From: an uncultured Oscillospiraceae bacterium
Lineage (GTDB): Bacteria; Bacillota; Clostridia; Oscillospirales; Oscillospiraceae
DNA length: 36,219 nt
Assembly: GCA_947626785.1 (NCBI GenBank)
Contig: CANQTO010000024.1
Coordinates: 1-36,219 of the forward strand
Direction: 5' to 3'
Of the stretch, positions 30,647-36,219 are shown piece after piece; the stretch's first letter is position 1; every line of letters starts with the position of its first letter. Position numbers and translations under genes: made by a program. A model generated the notes under the pieces. That model was given only the letters and a program-made list of their open reading frames with translations. It did not search any database and was not told the DNA's origin.

Positions 30647-30725
30647 AGTAATACCTCCTGTTGTCTGGATTGAAGGGACTTCAGTACAGTCTATGCGCCC
30701 CGGCGGGCCGTGTGTGAATTTTCAC

Positions 30726-30753
30726 TTGAAAAAATGCTCCGCTGTCGTATAAT
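30726..30753 (+). promoter_or_regulatory. Promoter of the DUF4364-asnA operon
   Basis: TTGAAA (30726-30731), 16-nt spacer, TATAAT (30748-30753); RBS AAAGGGGGAG at 30763. TTTTCACTTGAAAA around the -35 is a near-palindrome. Confidence 0.75.
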
Positions 30754-30777
30754 ATTCTCAGGAAAGGGGGAGCGCGT

Positions 30778-31293
30778 ATGGACAGACTGGGCTTTATTCA
30801 CGAGGAGCTGGATATCAAGATCCTCATCCTCTATATCCTGCGCCGGCTGCCCGCGCCGGTAGAGCCGGAGACCCTGCTGGAGCTCTGCCAATGCGACGGG
30901 GGCGTGGGCTATTTCGAGTACTCCGACTGCCTGAGCGACCTGGTGGAGAACGGGAACGTGGAGCAGACCGAAGAGGGCTACCGGATCACCGAAAAGGGCA
31001 GCCGGAACGCCGGCGCGGTGGAGAGCAGCCTGCCCTTCTCCGTGCGCAGCAAGGCCTCCAAGCTCATCGCCCCGGTGGAGGAGCGGATGCGCCGGGCCGC
31101 CATGATCACTGCCCGGCACGAGAATACGTCCTCCGGCTGCCTGGTGGAGCTGGCCATGTCCGACGGCAAGGGCGAGGTGCTGCATCTGCGCTTCCTCTGC
31201 GCCGGGGAGGAGCAGGCCAGGCAGATCGAGAAAAAATTCCGCCGGGACGCGGAGGGCTGCTACCAGAAGATCGCCGCGCTCATGACGGAATAG
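30778..31293 (+). CDS. DUF4364 family winged-helix-like protein
   Basis: A 171-residue cytoplasmic protein. ELDIKILILYILRRLPAPVEPETLLELCQCDGGVGYFEYSDCLSDLVENGNVEQTEEGYRITEKGSRNAGAVESSLPFSVR matches the winged-helix core of DUF4364, a clostridial family; the C-terminal 80 residues form a second alpha/beta part (GCLVELAMSDGKGEVLHLRFLC). Members are presumed transcriptional regulators. It is followed by asnA after a 36-nt gap and shares its promoter. Confidence 0.85.
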   Translation: MDRLGFIHEELDIKILILYILRRLPAPVEPETLLELCQCDGGVGYFEYSDCLSDLVENGNVEQTEEGYRITEKGSRNAGAVESSLPFSVRSKASKLIAPVEERMRRAAMITARHENTSSGCLVELAMSDGKGEVLHLRFLCAGEEQARQIEKKFRRDAEGCYQKIAALMTE

Positions 31294-31329
31294 AGAGCGT
31301 AATTTTTATATGTAAGGAGAGGGAGAACG

Positions 31330-32346
31330 ATGAAGACCTTTATCCCCCAGGGCTACAAGAGCCCCCTGGGCATCTACGACACACAGAAGGCCATCAGCCT
31401 GCTCAAGCGGCTGTTTGAGGACCGGCTGGGGGCCCTGCTGAACCTGTACCGGGTCTCCGCGCCCCTGTTTGTGGACGCGGCCTCCGGCCTGAACGACAAC
31501 CTCAACGGCGTGGAGCGGCCCGTGGCCTTTGACATCCTGCGCTCCGACCGGCACGCGGAGGTGGTCCAGTCCCTGGCCAAGTGGAAGCGCCTGGCCCTCA
31601 AGCGTTACGGCTTCTTCCCCGGCAAGGGCCTGTATACCGACATGAACGCCATCCGCCGGGACGAGGACGAACTGGACAATCTCCACTCGGTGTACGTGGA
31701 CCAGTGGGACTGGGAGAAGGTCATCCTGCCGGAGAACCGGAACCTGGACTACCTGAAGCTGACGGTGATGGACATCGTCACCGCCATCTGCGACACCCAG
31801 GACACCATCCAGGCCATCTATCCCCAGCTGGAGCCCCTGGGCAAGCTGAACCGCCGGGTCTCCTTCGTGACGGCCCAGGAGCTGGAGGACCGGTACCCGG
31901 AGCTGACGCCCCGGCAGAGGGAGACCGCGTACTTAAAGGAGAAGGGCACCGCCTTCATCATCGGCATCGGCGGCGCGCTGAAGGGCTCCGGCCAGCCCCA
32001 CGACGGGCGGGCCCCGGACTATGACGACTGGGCCCTCAACGGGGACATCCTGTTTTATAACGAGCTGCTGGGCAGCGCCTTTGAGGTGTCCTCCATGGGC
32101 ATCCGGGTGGACCCGGAGTCCCTGGACCGGCAGCTGCGCCTCTCCGGCCACGACGAGCGGCGGGAGCTGCCCTACCACAAGGCCCTGTTGAACGGAGAAC
32201 TGCCCCTGACCATCGGCGGAGGCATCGGCCAGTCCCGGCTCTCCATGCTGCTGCTGGGCAAGGCCCACATCGGCGAGGTGCAGGCCTCCATCTGGGACGA
32301 GGACACGGTCAAGACCTGCGCCCAGGCGGGCATCATGCTCCTGTAA
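31330..32346 (+). CDS. asnA: Aspartate--ammonia ligase (AsnA)
   Basis: A 338-residue class II aminoacyl-tRNA-synthetase-like enzyme that makes asparagine from aspartate, ammonia and ATP (AMP-forming). Recognised by KAISLLKRLFEDRLGALLNLYRVSAPLFVD, GLNDNLNGVERPVAFD, LAKWKRLALKRYGFFPGKGLYTDMNAIRRDE, LDNLHSVYVDQWDWEKVI, and the C-terminal GGGIGQSRLSMLLLGKAHIGEVQ. Length is normal for AsnA. RBS AAGGAGAGGGAG. Second gene after DUF4364; ends in a strong terminator. Confidence 0.95.
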   Translation: MKTFIPQGYKSPLGIYDTQKAISLLKRLFEDRLGALLNLYRVSAPLFVDAASGLNDNLNGVERPVAFDILRSDRHAEVVQSLAKWKRLALKRYGFFPGKGLYTDMNAIRRDEDELDNLHSVYVDQWDWEKVILPENRNLDYLKLTVMDIVTAICDTQDTIQAIYPQLEPLGKLNRRVSFVTAQELEDRYPELTPRQRETAYLKEKGTAFIIGIGGALKGSGQPHDGRAPDYDDWALNGDILFYNELLGSAFEVSSMGIRVDPESLDRQLRLSGHDERRELPYHKALLNGELPLTIGGGIGQSRLSMLLLGKAHIGEVQASIWDEDTVKTCAQAGIMLL

Positions 32347-32388
32347 AAAAAAGAAGCCGGACCCAAGCCGGGCCCGGCTTCTTTTTTT
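32346..32388. terminator. Bidirectional terminator between asnA and the thiamine kinase gene
   Basis: AAAAAAAGAAGCCGG / CCGGCTTCTTTTTTT, 15-bp perfect stem with a 13-nt GC-rich loop. Confidence 0.92.
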
Positions 32389-32389
32389 A

Positions 32390-33007
32390 TCAGCACTTAG
32401 CCATCACGATGAGCAGCAGGCCGCTGCCCAGCCGGATCTCCGCCTGGGCGGCGGTCCAGTCGTTGCTGACCCCCAGGGGGAAGGTGTTGGTCAAAACCGC
32501 GTCCTCCAGGGGGTATTTGGTCCCCCACAGGCACAGGCCGGTGCATTGGTCCCCCAGGGAGAACAGGGACAGGCTCCAGCCCTCCCGGCGCGGAAGATAC
32601 AGGACGCCCGGCGTCATGACCCGCAGCTCGGTCCGGGAGTCCTTCACCGTCACCCGGGCCCCGTGCACCGCGCCGAAGACTGCCGTCTGGATGTTGGCCA
32701 GGCTGTGGTCCAGGCGGCCGCCCAGGCCCCAGAGGATCTCGATATCCTCACAGCCCAGCTCCAGGGCCCGGCGCAGGGCGTGGACGGTGTCCGTGTCGTC
32801 CTTGCGCACCGGGAGCCGCTCGATAGGGATGTCCTCCGGCAGGGGGCCGTCGTAGGAATCAAAGTCCCCGATGATCAGGCCGGGCCGGATGCCGCAGCGG
32901 CAGGCGTACTCATAGCCCCGGTCGCAGGCGATAACGAAGTCCTCCGGAGAGGGGGCCGGAATGGGCTCAAAGCTCCCCCCGGCGAGGATGAGGCATTTTT
33001 TGGCCAT
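32390..33007 (-). CDS. thiN: Thiamine diphosphokinase
   Basis: A 205-residue enzyme converting thiamine and ATP to thiamine diphosphate. Motifs: ACDRGYEYA (position of the usual ADGG), GLIIGDFDS (47-51 GDFDS), KDDTDTVHAL (69-78), GGRLDHSLANI (96-106) and GVSNDWTAAQAEI near the end. Family-typical length. It has its own promoter and no visible TPP riboswitch, consistent with a salvage kinase. ATG preceded by a weak GGAG. Confidence 0.92.
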   Translation of the reverse strand: MAKKCLILAGGSFEPIPAPSPEDFVIACDRGYEYACRCGIRPGLIIGDFDSYDGPLPEDIPIERLPVRKDDTDTVHALRRALELGCEDIEILWGLGGRLDHSLANIQTAVFGAVHGARVTVKDSRTELRVMTPGVLYLPRREGWSLSLFSLGDQCTGLCLWGTKYPLEDAVLTNTFPLGVSNDWTAAQAEIRLGSGLLLIVMAKC

Positions 33008-33008
33008 A

Positions 33009-33072
33009 AGACAGCGCTCCGTTCAGATGTGATCCTGCTGTCTATTATGGCCGCCCCGCCGGGCTTTGTCAA
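33009..33072 (-). promoter_or_regulatory. Promoter and inverted repeat of the thiamine kinase gene
   Basis: Minus-strand TTGACA (33067-33072), 17-nt spacer, CATAAT (33044-33049). Just downstream, AGACAGC and GCTGTCT (33037-33043 and 33009-33015) flank the 5' leader and RBS, which could form an operator or an RNA stem. Confidence 0.65.
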
Positions 33073-33173
33073 GGGATGGGCTTGGCGGGGAACCTTATAT
33101 ACGGAAAGAAATCTTTCCTCTGTCCGTCTCCTCTGGTCACAAGCGGAAATATAGTTTGGTCTCTTGGTGATTT

Positions 33174-33258
33174 GTTCCCTTTCTTTGCTTGCCCAAAGAA
33201 AGGGAACCGGAAGAAACGGCACCCGGGGAAGTCTCCCCGGGGCCCCTCCGGGGAGGAA
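33174..33258. repeat. Tandem hairpins in an intergenic repeat region
   Basis: GTTCCCTTTCTTT / AAAGAAAGGGAAC (13-bp perfect, 33174-33207) is followed by CCGGGGA/TCCCCGG (33223-33240) and a CCTCC/GGAGG stem. The gene-free region 33073-33532 is filled mainly with such hairpin units; no reading frame in it looks like a gene. Confidence 0.7.
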
Positions 33259-33318
33259 TGTACACCAAACCCATTCTTAGGTCGCCCGTAGTCTATCCTT
33301 CCGGTATACCCCGGTGCG

Positions 33319-33417
33319 CGTCGGCAGAAGCTTCGTTCGCTCGCTTCCGCCGGGGCGGCGAAAGCTCGTTCACGCCGCTCTGCCTCCTTCTCAACTCAAA
33401 GCCTTCGCTTTGAGTTG
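33319..33417 (-). repeat. Structured intergenic repeat, copy B
   Basis: Read on the minus strand: an 11-bp perfect hairpin (CAACTCAAAGC...GCTTTGAGTTG, 33392-33417), then 11 nt, then a 62-nt unit GAGCGGCGTGAAC ... AGCTTCTGCCGACG (33380 to 33319). Same order, spacing and ends as copy A at 29639. The stems differ but remain paired. Confidence 0.75.
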
Positions 33418-33425
33418 AAGAGGAC

Positions 33426-33500
33426 GAGCAGCGGAATGAGCGAACTCTGCCGTTTACGGCAGAGTGAGACGATATGGAGCTTGCGAGGACGAGGCTCGCC
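33426..33500 (+). repeat. Diverged third repeat unit facing copy B
   Basis: Plus-strand unit GAGCAGCGGAATGAGCGAAC, an 8-bp stem CTCTGCCG/CGGCAGAG, then GGAGCTTGCGAGGACGAGG. It matches the general plan of copies A and B (GAGCnGCG start, central stem, GGAGCTT...GACGAGG end) at lower identity, inverted relative to B around the B hairpin. Confidence 0.5.
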
Positions 33501-33532
33501 GGGCAGTCAACCAACTGCATCGGTTGAAATGT

Positions 33533-33691
33533 TCAATCTGCCTCGCTGTCCTCGATATACATCTCTTCTGTTTCGATTTGCGCCTTTTTCAAGATTTCGA
33601 TTGCGGCGGACGGATCGTTTTCCTCTAATTTGTTGAGCGCATCTGTTATCCTGTTAAAAAGCCTCAAATACATTTTTTTGTAAATCGCCAT
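33533..33691 (-). CDS. Small 52-residue protein of unknown function
   Basis: MAIYKKMYLRLFNRITDALNKLEENDPSAAIEILKKAQIETEEMYIEDSEAD: a predicted all-helical protein with an acidic C-terminus. Short proteins of this pattern (LFNxITDALxxLE...A...LKxAQxxTEExYI) occur in many Firmicutes, but I know no function. The ATG at 33691 is chosen because GGAGGG lies 7 nt upstream. It is divergent from the XRE gene with a 33-bp palindrome over its promoter, and much AT-richer than the neighbouring chromosome genes. Confidence 0.65.
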   Translation of the reverse strand: MAIYKKMYLRLFNRITDALNKLEENDPSAAIEILKKAQIETEEMYIEDSEAD

Positions 33692-33707
33692 AAAAAACCC
33701 TCCAAAA

Positions 33708-33751
33708 AACCCATTTGAGTTATTATAACTCAAATGGGTTAACCTTTTCAA
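33708..33751 (-). promoter_or_regulatory. 33-bp perfect palindrome over the promoter of the 52-aa gene
   Basis: Arms of 16 nt (AACCCATTTGAGTTAT and complement) surround one central base at 33724. The centre supplies a minus-strand TATAAT (33722-33727); TTGAAA (33746-33751) lies 18 nt upstream. This is the most likely operator for the XRE protein encoded divergently. Confidence 0.75.
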
Positions 33752-33790
33752 GTCAAATTGGATATCCTCAAGATAATTGAGGTGATATCC

Positions 33791-34033
33791 ATGACCCTTG
33801 GTGAAGCTTTAAGCGCGCGTATAGTAGAACTGTGTAGAGAACGGGGGCTTACCATCAATAAGCTCTGCAATATCAGCGGAGTCACACAATCTACGGTCAA
33901 TAATCTTTTGAACGGGCGAAACAACAGTGCAACAGTCTCAACTATCAAAAAACTGTGTGACGGGATAGATATAACATTAGCGGAATTTTTTGACGATGAT
34001 TTATTCAAAACATTAGAGCCTGAAATTCGTTAA
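33791..34033 (+). CDS. XRE-family (Cro/C1) transcriptional regulator
   Basis: An 80-residue protein consisting almost only of a lambda-repressor-type HTH: LGEALSARIVELCRERGLTINKLCNISGVTQSTVNNLLNGRNNSATVSTIKKLCDGIDITLAEFF. A longer version from TTG 33758 is possible, but the ATG at 33791 follows GAGGTGAT. AT-rich composition and the divergent small gene suggest a laterally acquired regulatory pair. Its 3' end lies 10 nt from the end of the convergent divIC gene. Confidence 0.88.
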   Translation: MTLGEALSARIVELCRERGLTINKLCNISGVTQSTVNNLLNGRNNSATVSTIKKLCDGIDITLAEFFDDDLFKTLEPEIR

Positions 34034-34043
34034 TTCCCGGCCC

Positions 34044-34319
34044 CTATTCCCCGCCGGGGACGAAGTAGAACAGCCTGTCTCCGGGGAAGACCAGGCCCAG
34101 TCGGCGGCGGGCCAGCCTTTCCATCTCCTCCGGGCTTTTGGCCGCCTCCAGCCGGTCTTCCAGATCGCTTCTTTCCGCCTCCAGGGCGGTATATTGGGTC
34201 TCCAACTCCCGGGCCAGCTGCTCCGTGCGCCGCAGTTCGCCGCGCACGGAGGCCAGACTGCACAGCCCGTAGAGCATCAGCGCCGTGACCACGATCCGAA
34301 GAATGATGTCCTTCTGCAC
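34044..34319 (-). CDS. divIC: FtsB/DivIC-family septum formation initiator
   Basis: A 91-residue single-pass membrane protein: TM helix near residues 5-25 (ILRIVVTALMLYGLCSLASV), coiled coil about 27-65 (RRTEQLARELETQYTALEAERSDLEDRLEAAK), and the family end ARRRLGLVFPGDRLFYFV. It belongs to the divisome FtsL/FtsB group. Start GTG 34319 with GGAGGACAAGG upstream, overlapping yabQ by 43 nt. The frame stays open far upstream but those codons are an out-of-frame reading of yabQ. Order yabP-yabQ-divIC is as in Bacillus. Confidence 0.85.
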   Translation of the reverse strand: MQKDIILRIVVTALMLYGLCSLASVRGELRRTEQLARELETQYTALEAERSDLEDRLEAAKSPEEMERLARRRLGLVFPGDRLFYFVPGGE

Positions 34320-34780
34320 CCCTTGTCCTCCTCTCCGCCCGCCGGGGAGGGGGCTTTTTTCCTCCCCAGGCGGGCCCTTGCCTGTGAAAACCATTTTCGC
34401 ACAGGGGCCAGGGCTTTTTTTGACGAAGCGAGGAGCCGGGCCGCCGTTTTTTTCGCTGCCGCGGCCCCGGCGCAGAGGATGTCCAGCAGCCTGGTGAAGA
34501 GCCCCAGCAGGGGAGCGCTCAGACTGTGCATATACAGCAGAAAACCGCTCAGGGCCGCCCCCAGGGCCCAGATCCCCAGGCGGCCGTCCCCCACGCCCAT
34601 GGCGTAGGTGAAGGCGGCGCAGCCGGAGGCGGCGGAGAACAGCAGGTCCAGCAGCGCCCCGGCCAGAGGGCCCAGGCGGCGGCGGGGCGGCCGCAGCAGA
34701 TCGTAGGCCAGGCCGATCCCGGCCCCCAGCAGCAGGGCCAGGAGCAGGGCCAGGCCCTGCCGGCGCAGGTCCAGCTCCAT
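34277..34780 (-). CDS. yabQ: Spore cortex biosynthesis protein YabQ
   Basis: A 167-residue membrane protein. QGLALLLALLLGAGIGLAYDLLRPPRR is the typical YabQ start, followed by GALLDLLFSAASGCAAFTYAM and a third helix GIWALGAALSGFLLYM; the C-terminus is basic and variable. Needed for cortex formation around the forespore in Bacillus. Begins 3 nt after yabP's stop and overlaps divIC. Confidence 0.85.
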   Translation of the reverse strand: MELDLRRQGLALLLALLLGAGIGLAYDLLRPPRRRLGPLAGALLDLLFSAASGCAAFTYAMGVGDGRLGIWALGAALSGFLLYMHSLSAPLLGLFTRLLDILCAGAAAAKKTAARLLASSKKALAPVRKWFSQARARLGRKKAPSPAGGEEDKGCRRTSFFGSWSRR

Positions 34781-34783
34781 GGT

Positions 34784-35068
34784 TCAGCCGAAGAGCCGGG
34801 CCCACAGAGAGCCGGACTTGGCCGCCTCCCCATAGCTCAGCTCCTGGACGCTGCCCCGGACCTCCAGCTCCCCCGCGTCCAGGTCGATCCGGTCGACGTG
34901 CAGCTGCTCGCCCCGGACCGTCAGCTCCCCCAGAGCGGTGGTCAGGACGATGACGTTCTCGTCGAAGCCGGACACGTCCTCCACCCCGGTGATGCTGAGC
35001 CGGGCCCGGCCCTCCAGGCGCAGATCGTGGACCCGGGCGGGCGGCTTCGGGTTTTGTTCATAGGACAT
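34784..35068 (-). CDS. yabP: Sporulation protein YabP
   Basis: A 94-residue protein: HDLRLEGRARLSITGVEDVSGFDENVIVLTTALGELTVRGEQLHVDRIDLDAGELEVRGSVQELSYGE. This is the YabP/YqfC fold, an envelope-associated sporulation factor. First gene of the yabP-yabQ-divIC operon. Its RBS (GGGGGTG) is held in a hairpin. In Bacillus the operon is under mother-cell sigma-E; a CATATAC sequence lies upstream here but a full sigma-E promoter is not clear. Confidence 0.88.
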   Translation of the reverse strand: MSYEQNPKPPARVHDLRLEGRARLSITGVEDVSGFDENVIVLTTALGELTVRGEQLHVDRIDLDAGELEVRGSVQELSYGEAAKSGSLWARLFG

Positions 35069-35071
35069 AGC

Positions 35072-35108
35072 TTCACCCCCTGAGACATGTATATGCTCAG
35101 AGGGTGAA
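35072..35108 (-). promoter_or_regulatory. Hairpin covering the yabP ribosome-binding site
   Basis: TTCACCC-CTGAG pairs with CTCAG-GGGTGAA (one mismatch; loop 35085-35095). On the mRNA the purine-rich RBS of yabP lies in the 3' arm, so the folded form would limit translation. A second stem GACAAGC/GCTTGTC lies at 35114-35130. Confidence 0.65.
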
Positions 35109-35144
35109 GATTAGACAAGCGGAGCTTGTCAGAGGATAGCCGCA

Positions 35145-35181
35145 AAAAATCTGCTCCGGTCTCTGACCGGAGCAGATTTTT
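35145..35181. terminator. Terminator of the acetyl-CoA-synthase-like operon
   Basis: AAAAATCTGCTCCGGT / ACCGGAGCAGATTTTT, 16-bp perfect stem with a 5-nt loop, 13 nt past the stop at 35194. Confidence 0.92.
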
Positions 35182-35193
35182 ATGCGGTTGGGA

Positions 35194-35922
35194 TCAGTGC
35201 TTGGCCCCTTTGTCGCCCACGCCGAAGTGGAGCTCCTTCATGCCCTCCACCTCGTCGCACACATCCTTCAGGGCGCAGACGGAGCAGTCCGTGGGCAGGC
35301 CCTCCAGGATATGGGTCAGGGTGCCGGTGACCTTGTTGGCCATCTTGGCCAGGTCCTGCATCTTCTTGTAGTCCAGACCGGGCTGGGTGACGAAGATCAC
35401 CACGGCGTTGAGCACGTTGGGGTTCTTCTTGTAGGCCTCGATGTAATTGGCGCCGATGGCCTTGAAGCTGATGCCCTTTTTCAGGGCCGCCTTGCTGACG
35501 CGGACCTGCTCCCGGTAGGACTCCGGGGACATGCGCACCATGTAGCCCTCCGGGTACACATGGTACTTGGCAAACTCGATGTCCTTCAGCGTGCGGTAGA
35601 CCACCTCGTCGTCCTCGTCCAGAACGCCCACCCGCAGCAGCACGATCCGGGCGAAGTCCGTCTCCCCCCTGATCTGGCCCAGGTCGGGGCCGTAGAGGAG
35701 CACCTGGTCCTTCCCGACCAGCTCCGGGTTGGAGGTGAAGAGCACGTAGTTTGCCGAGCCCTTGCCCTGGGCCCCCAGCTCAAAGGCCGCGTCCTTCTGG
35801 AGCACCAGTTCGCTGGCGCCCAGGTCCTTCCAGGCGTCCCGGCTGCCCGGCTCCCAGGTTTTGGGGGCCGCGCCCTCAAAGAGGGCGCGGGTCTCCTTGA
35901 TCAGAGAATTGTACAGTTCCAT
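35194..35922 (-). CDS. Acetyl-CoA synthase/CODH beta-subunit-like protein
   Basis: A 242-residue protein resembling stand-alone proteins annotated as carbon monoxide dehydrogenase/acetyl-CoA synthase beta-subunit (CdhC-like) family, based on DAAFELGAQGKGSANYVLFTS, LLYGPDLGQIRGETDFARIVLLRVG and the C-terminal half. It is much shorter than true AcsB/CdhC. Three cysteines, C213, C216 and C222 (DCSVCALKDVC), could bind a metal cluster, but the nickel A-cluster domain is not evident. It is preceded by a 52-residue membrane protein (3-nt gap) and the end of an activase gene. Family assignment is from memory of the pattern and moderately sure; activity is unknown. Confidence 0.6.
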   Translation of the reverse strand: MELYNSLIKETRALFEGAAPKTWEPGSRDAWKDLGASELVLQKDAAFELGAQGKGSANYVLFTSNPELVGKDQVLLYGPDLGQIRGETDFARIVLLRVGVLDEDDEVVYRTLKDIEFAKYHVYPEGYMVRMSPESYREQVRVSKAALKKGISFKAIGANYIEAYKKNPNVLNAVVIFVTQPGLDYKKMQDLAKMANKVTGTLTHILEGLPTDCSVCALKDVCDEVEGMKELHFGVGDKGAKH

Positions 35923-35925
35923 CGC

Positions 35926-36084
35926 TTAGAATACCTGGTCGACCTTCTTGCGGTCAAACATGGCGTTGACCTGCTTGTAAGCCCAGCCCAGGAGCTTCTG
36001 ATCCAGGTTCCAGAAGTACACCACGAACAGGGCGACTACCGTGACCAGAAGCACCGATATGAGTTTCTTCAGAATTTTGCACAT
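35926..36084 (-). CDS. Tiny single-pass membrane protein
   Basis: A 52-residue protein: basic start MCKILKKL, one membrane helix ISVLLVTVVALFVVYFW, then NLDQKLLGWAYKQVNAMFDRKKVDQVF. AAGGAG lies about 12 nt upstream, a long spacing. Directly upstream of the acetyl-CoA-synthase-like gene and downstream of the activase gene. The remnant at 9816-9987 has the same layout and the shared N-L-D-x-K-L motif. No known function. Confidence 0.7.
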   Translation of the reverse strand: MCKILKKLISVLLVTVVALFVVYFWNLDQKLLGWAYKQVNAMFDRKKVDQVF

Positions 36085-36132
36085 AGTACAGACAGGCTCC
36101 TTTCCTTTAGTGGGAACAGCTCTCTTGGGCCT

Positions 36133-36219
36133 TTACTGCTTAGCCTGGCCCTTCTGGCGGGCGTACTCGGCGGCGCCCAGAGCGCCCATCAGCTGCGGGT
36201 CGGTCTTCAGCTCGACCAC
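36133..36219 (-). CDS. C-terminus of a BadF/BcrA-type activase (partial)
   Basis: The last 28 residues of a protein running off the right edge: VVELKTDPQLMGALGAAEYARQKGQAKQ. The D-P-x-x-x-GALGAAxxA pattern is the C-terminal signature of acyl-CoA dehydratase activases (BadF/BadG/BcrA/BcrD ATPase family), which reductively activate dehydratases or corrinoid proteins. It probably heads the same minus-strand operon as the two genes to its left; a 48-nt gap follows. Confidence 0.6.
   Translation of the reverse strand: MVELKTDPQLMGALGAAEYARQKGQAKQ

Noticed and set aside
33008-33075. TPP riboswitch upstream of the thiamine kinase gene
   Set aside because: The leader is only about 30 nt and lacks the CTGAGA and related conserved cores.
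34044-34805. A 253-codon version of the divIC frame
   Set aside because: The upstream part reads yabQ out of frame and is Pro/Gly/Arg-rich; the GTG at 34319 with its RBS gives the normal family length.

Overview
The window looks like chromosomal DNA of a high-GC, spore-forming anaerobic Firmicute of the Oscillospiraceae type (Oscillibacter/Flavonifractor/Dysosmobacter-like). Evidence: an intact yabP-yabQ-divIC sporulation block in the Bacillus order, strong AGGAGG ribosome sites, lipoproteins with short lipoboxes, DUF4364 and DegV proteins, AsnA, and an acetyl-CoA-synthase-like/activase edge. The genus is inference. Most genes are GC-rich; TatD, the 25.3-26.3 kb pair and the 33.5-34.0 kb pair are visibly AT-richer.

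Layout. 0-2.2 kb: an MBL-fold hydrolase and a flavodoxin-like reductase separated by a cluster of palindromes carrying two promoter-like boxes. 2.2-4.5 kb: a large lipoprotein with a beta-helix domain. 4.7-7.9 kb: a damaged partner-switching locus (condensation-like acyltransferase remnant, STAS antagonist, sensor phosphatase fused to an anti-sigma-type kinase), each member carrying one or more frameshifts. 8.0-12.7 kb: TatD plus an iron-sulfur-flavoprotein-like gene, a remnant of a tiny membrane protein, a Cys/Met-metabolism PLP enzyme and an iron-type alcohol dehydrogenase.

12.8-23.4 kb is the best-defined functional unit and reads as an amino-sugar/sialic acid utilisation cluster. A minus-strand operon (ROK kinase, SGNH hydrolase, DUF624 membrane protein) diverges from a plus-strand series (AGE-type 2-epimerase, RpiR regulator, sugar ABC transporter, NanA-like lyase, PocR-AraC regulator). 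Predicted flow: import by the binding protein and two permeases, cleavage to ManNAc plus pyruvate, then epimerisation and phosphorylation.

23.4-33.0 kb holds housekeeping and small regulatory units: DegV, an inositol monophosphatase interrupted by an amber codon, a ribbon-helix-helix protein, a zinc-ribbon protein, a BlaI/M56 sensor operon, an HxlR/flavin reductase pair, a conserved clostridial protein of unknown function, DUF4364-AsnA, and thiamine pyrophosphokinase. Two gene-free stretches (29.5-29.8 and 33.1-33.5 kb) carry related structured repeats in opposite orientation whose hairpins differ by compensating base changes. 33.5-34.0 kb is an AT-rich divergent pair (52-aa protein and XRE regulator) around a 33-bp perfect palindrome. 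34.0-35.1 kb is yabP-yabQ-divIC. The right edge is a minus-strand operon of an activase C-terminus, a 52-aa membrane protein related to the 9.8 kb remnant, and an acetyl-CoA-synthase-beta-like protein.

No rRNA, tRNA, CRISPR array, insertion sequence or phage structural gene was seen.
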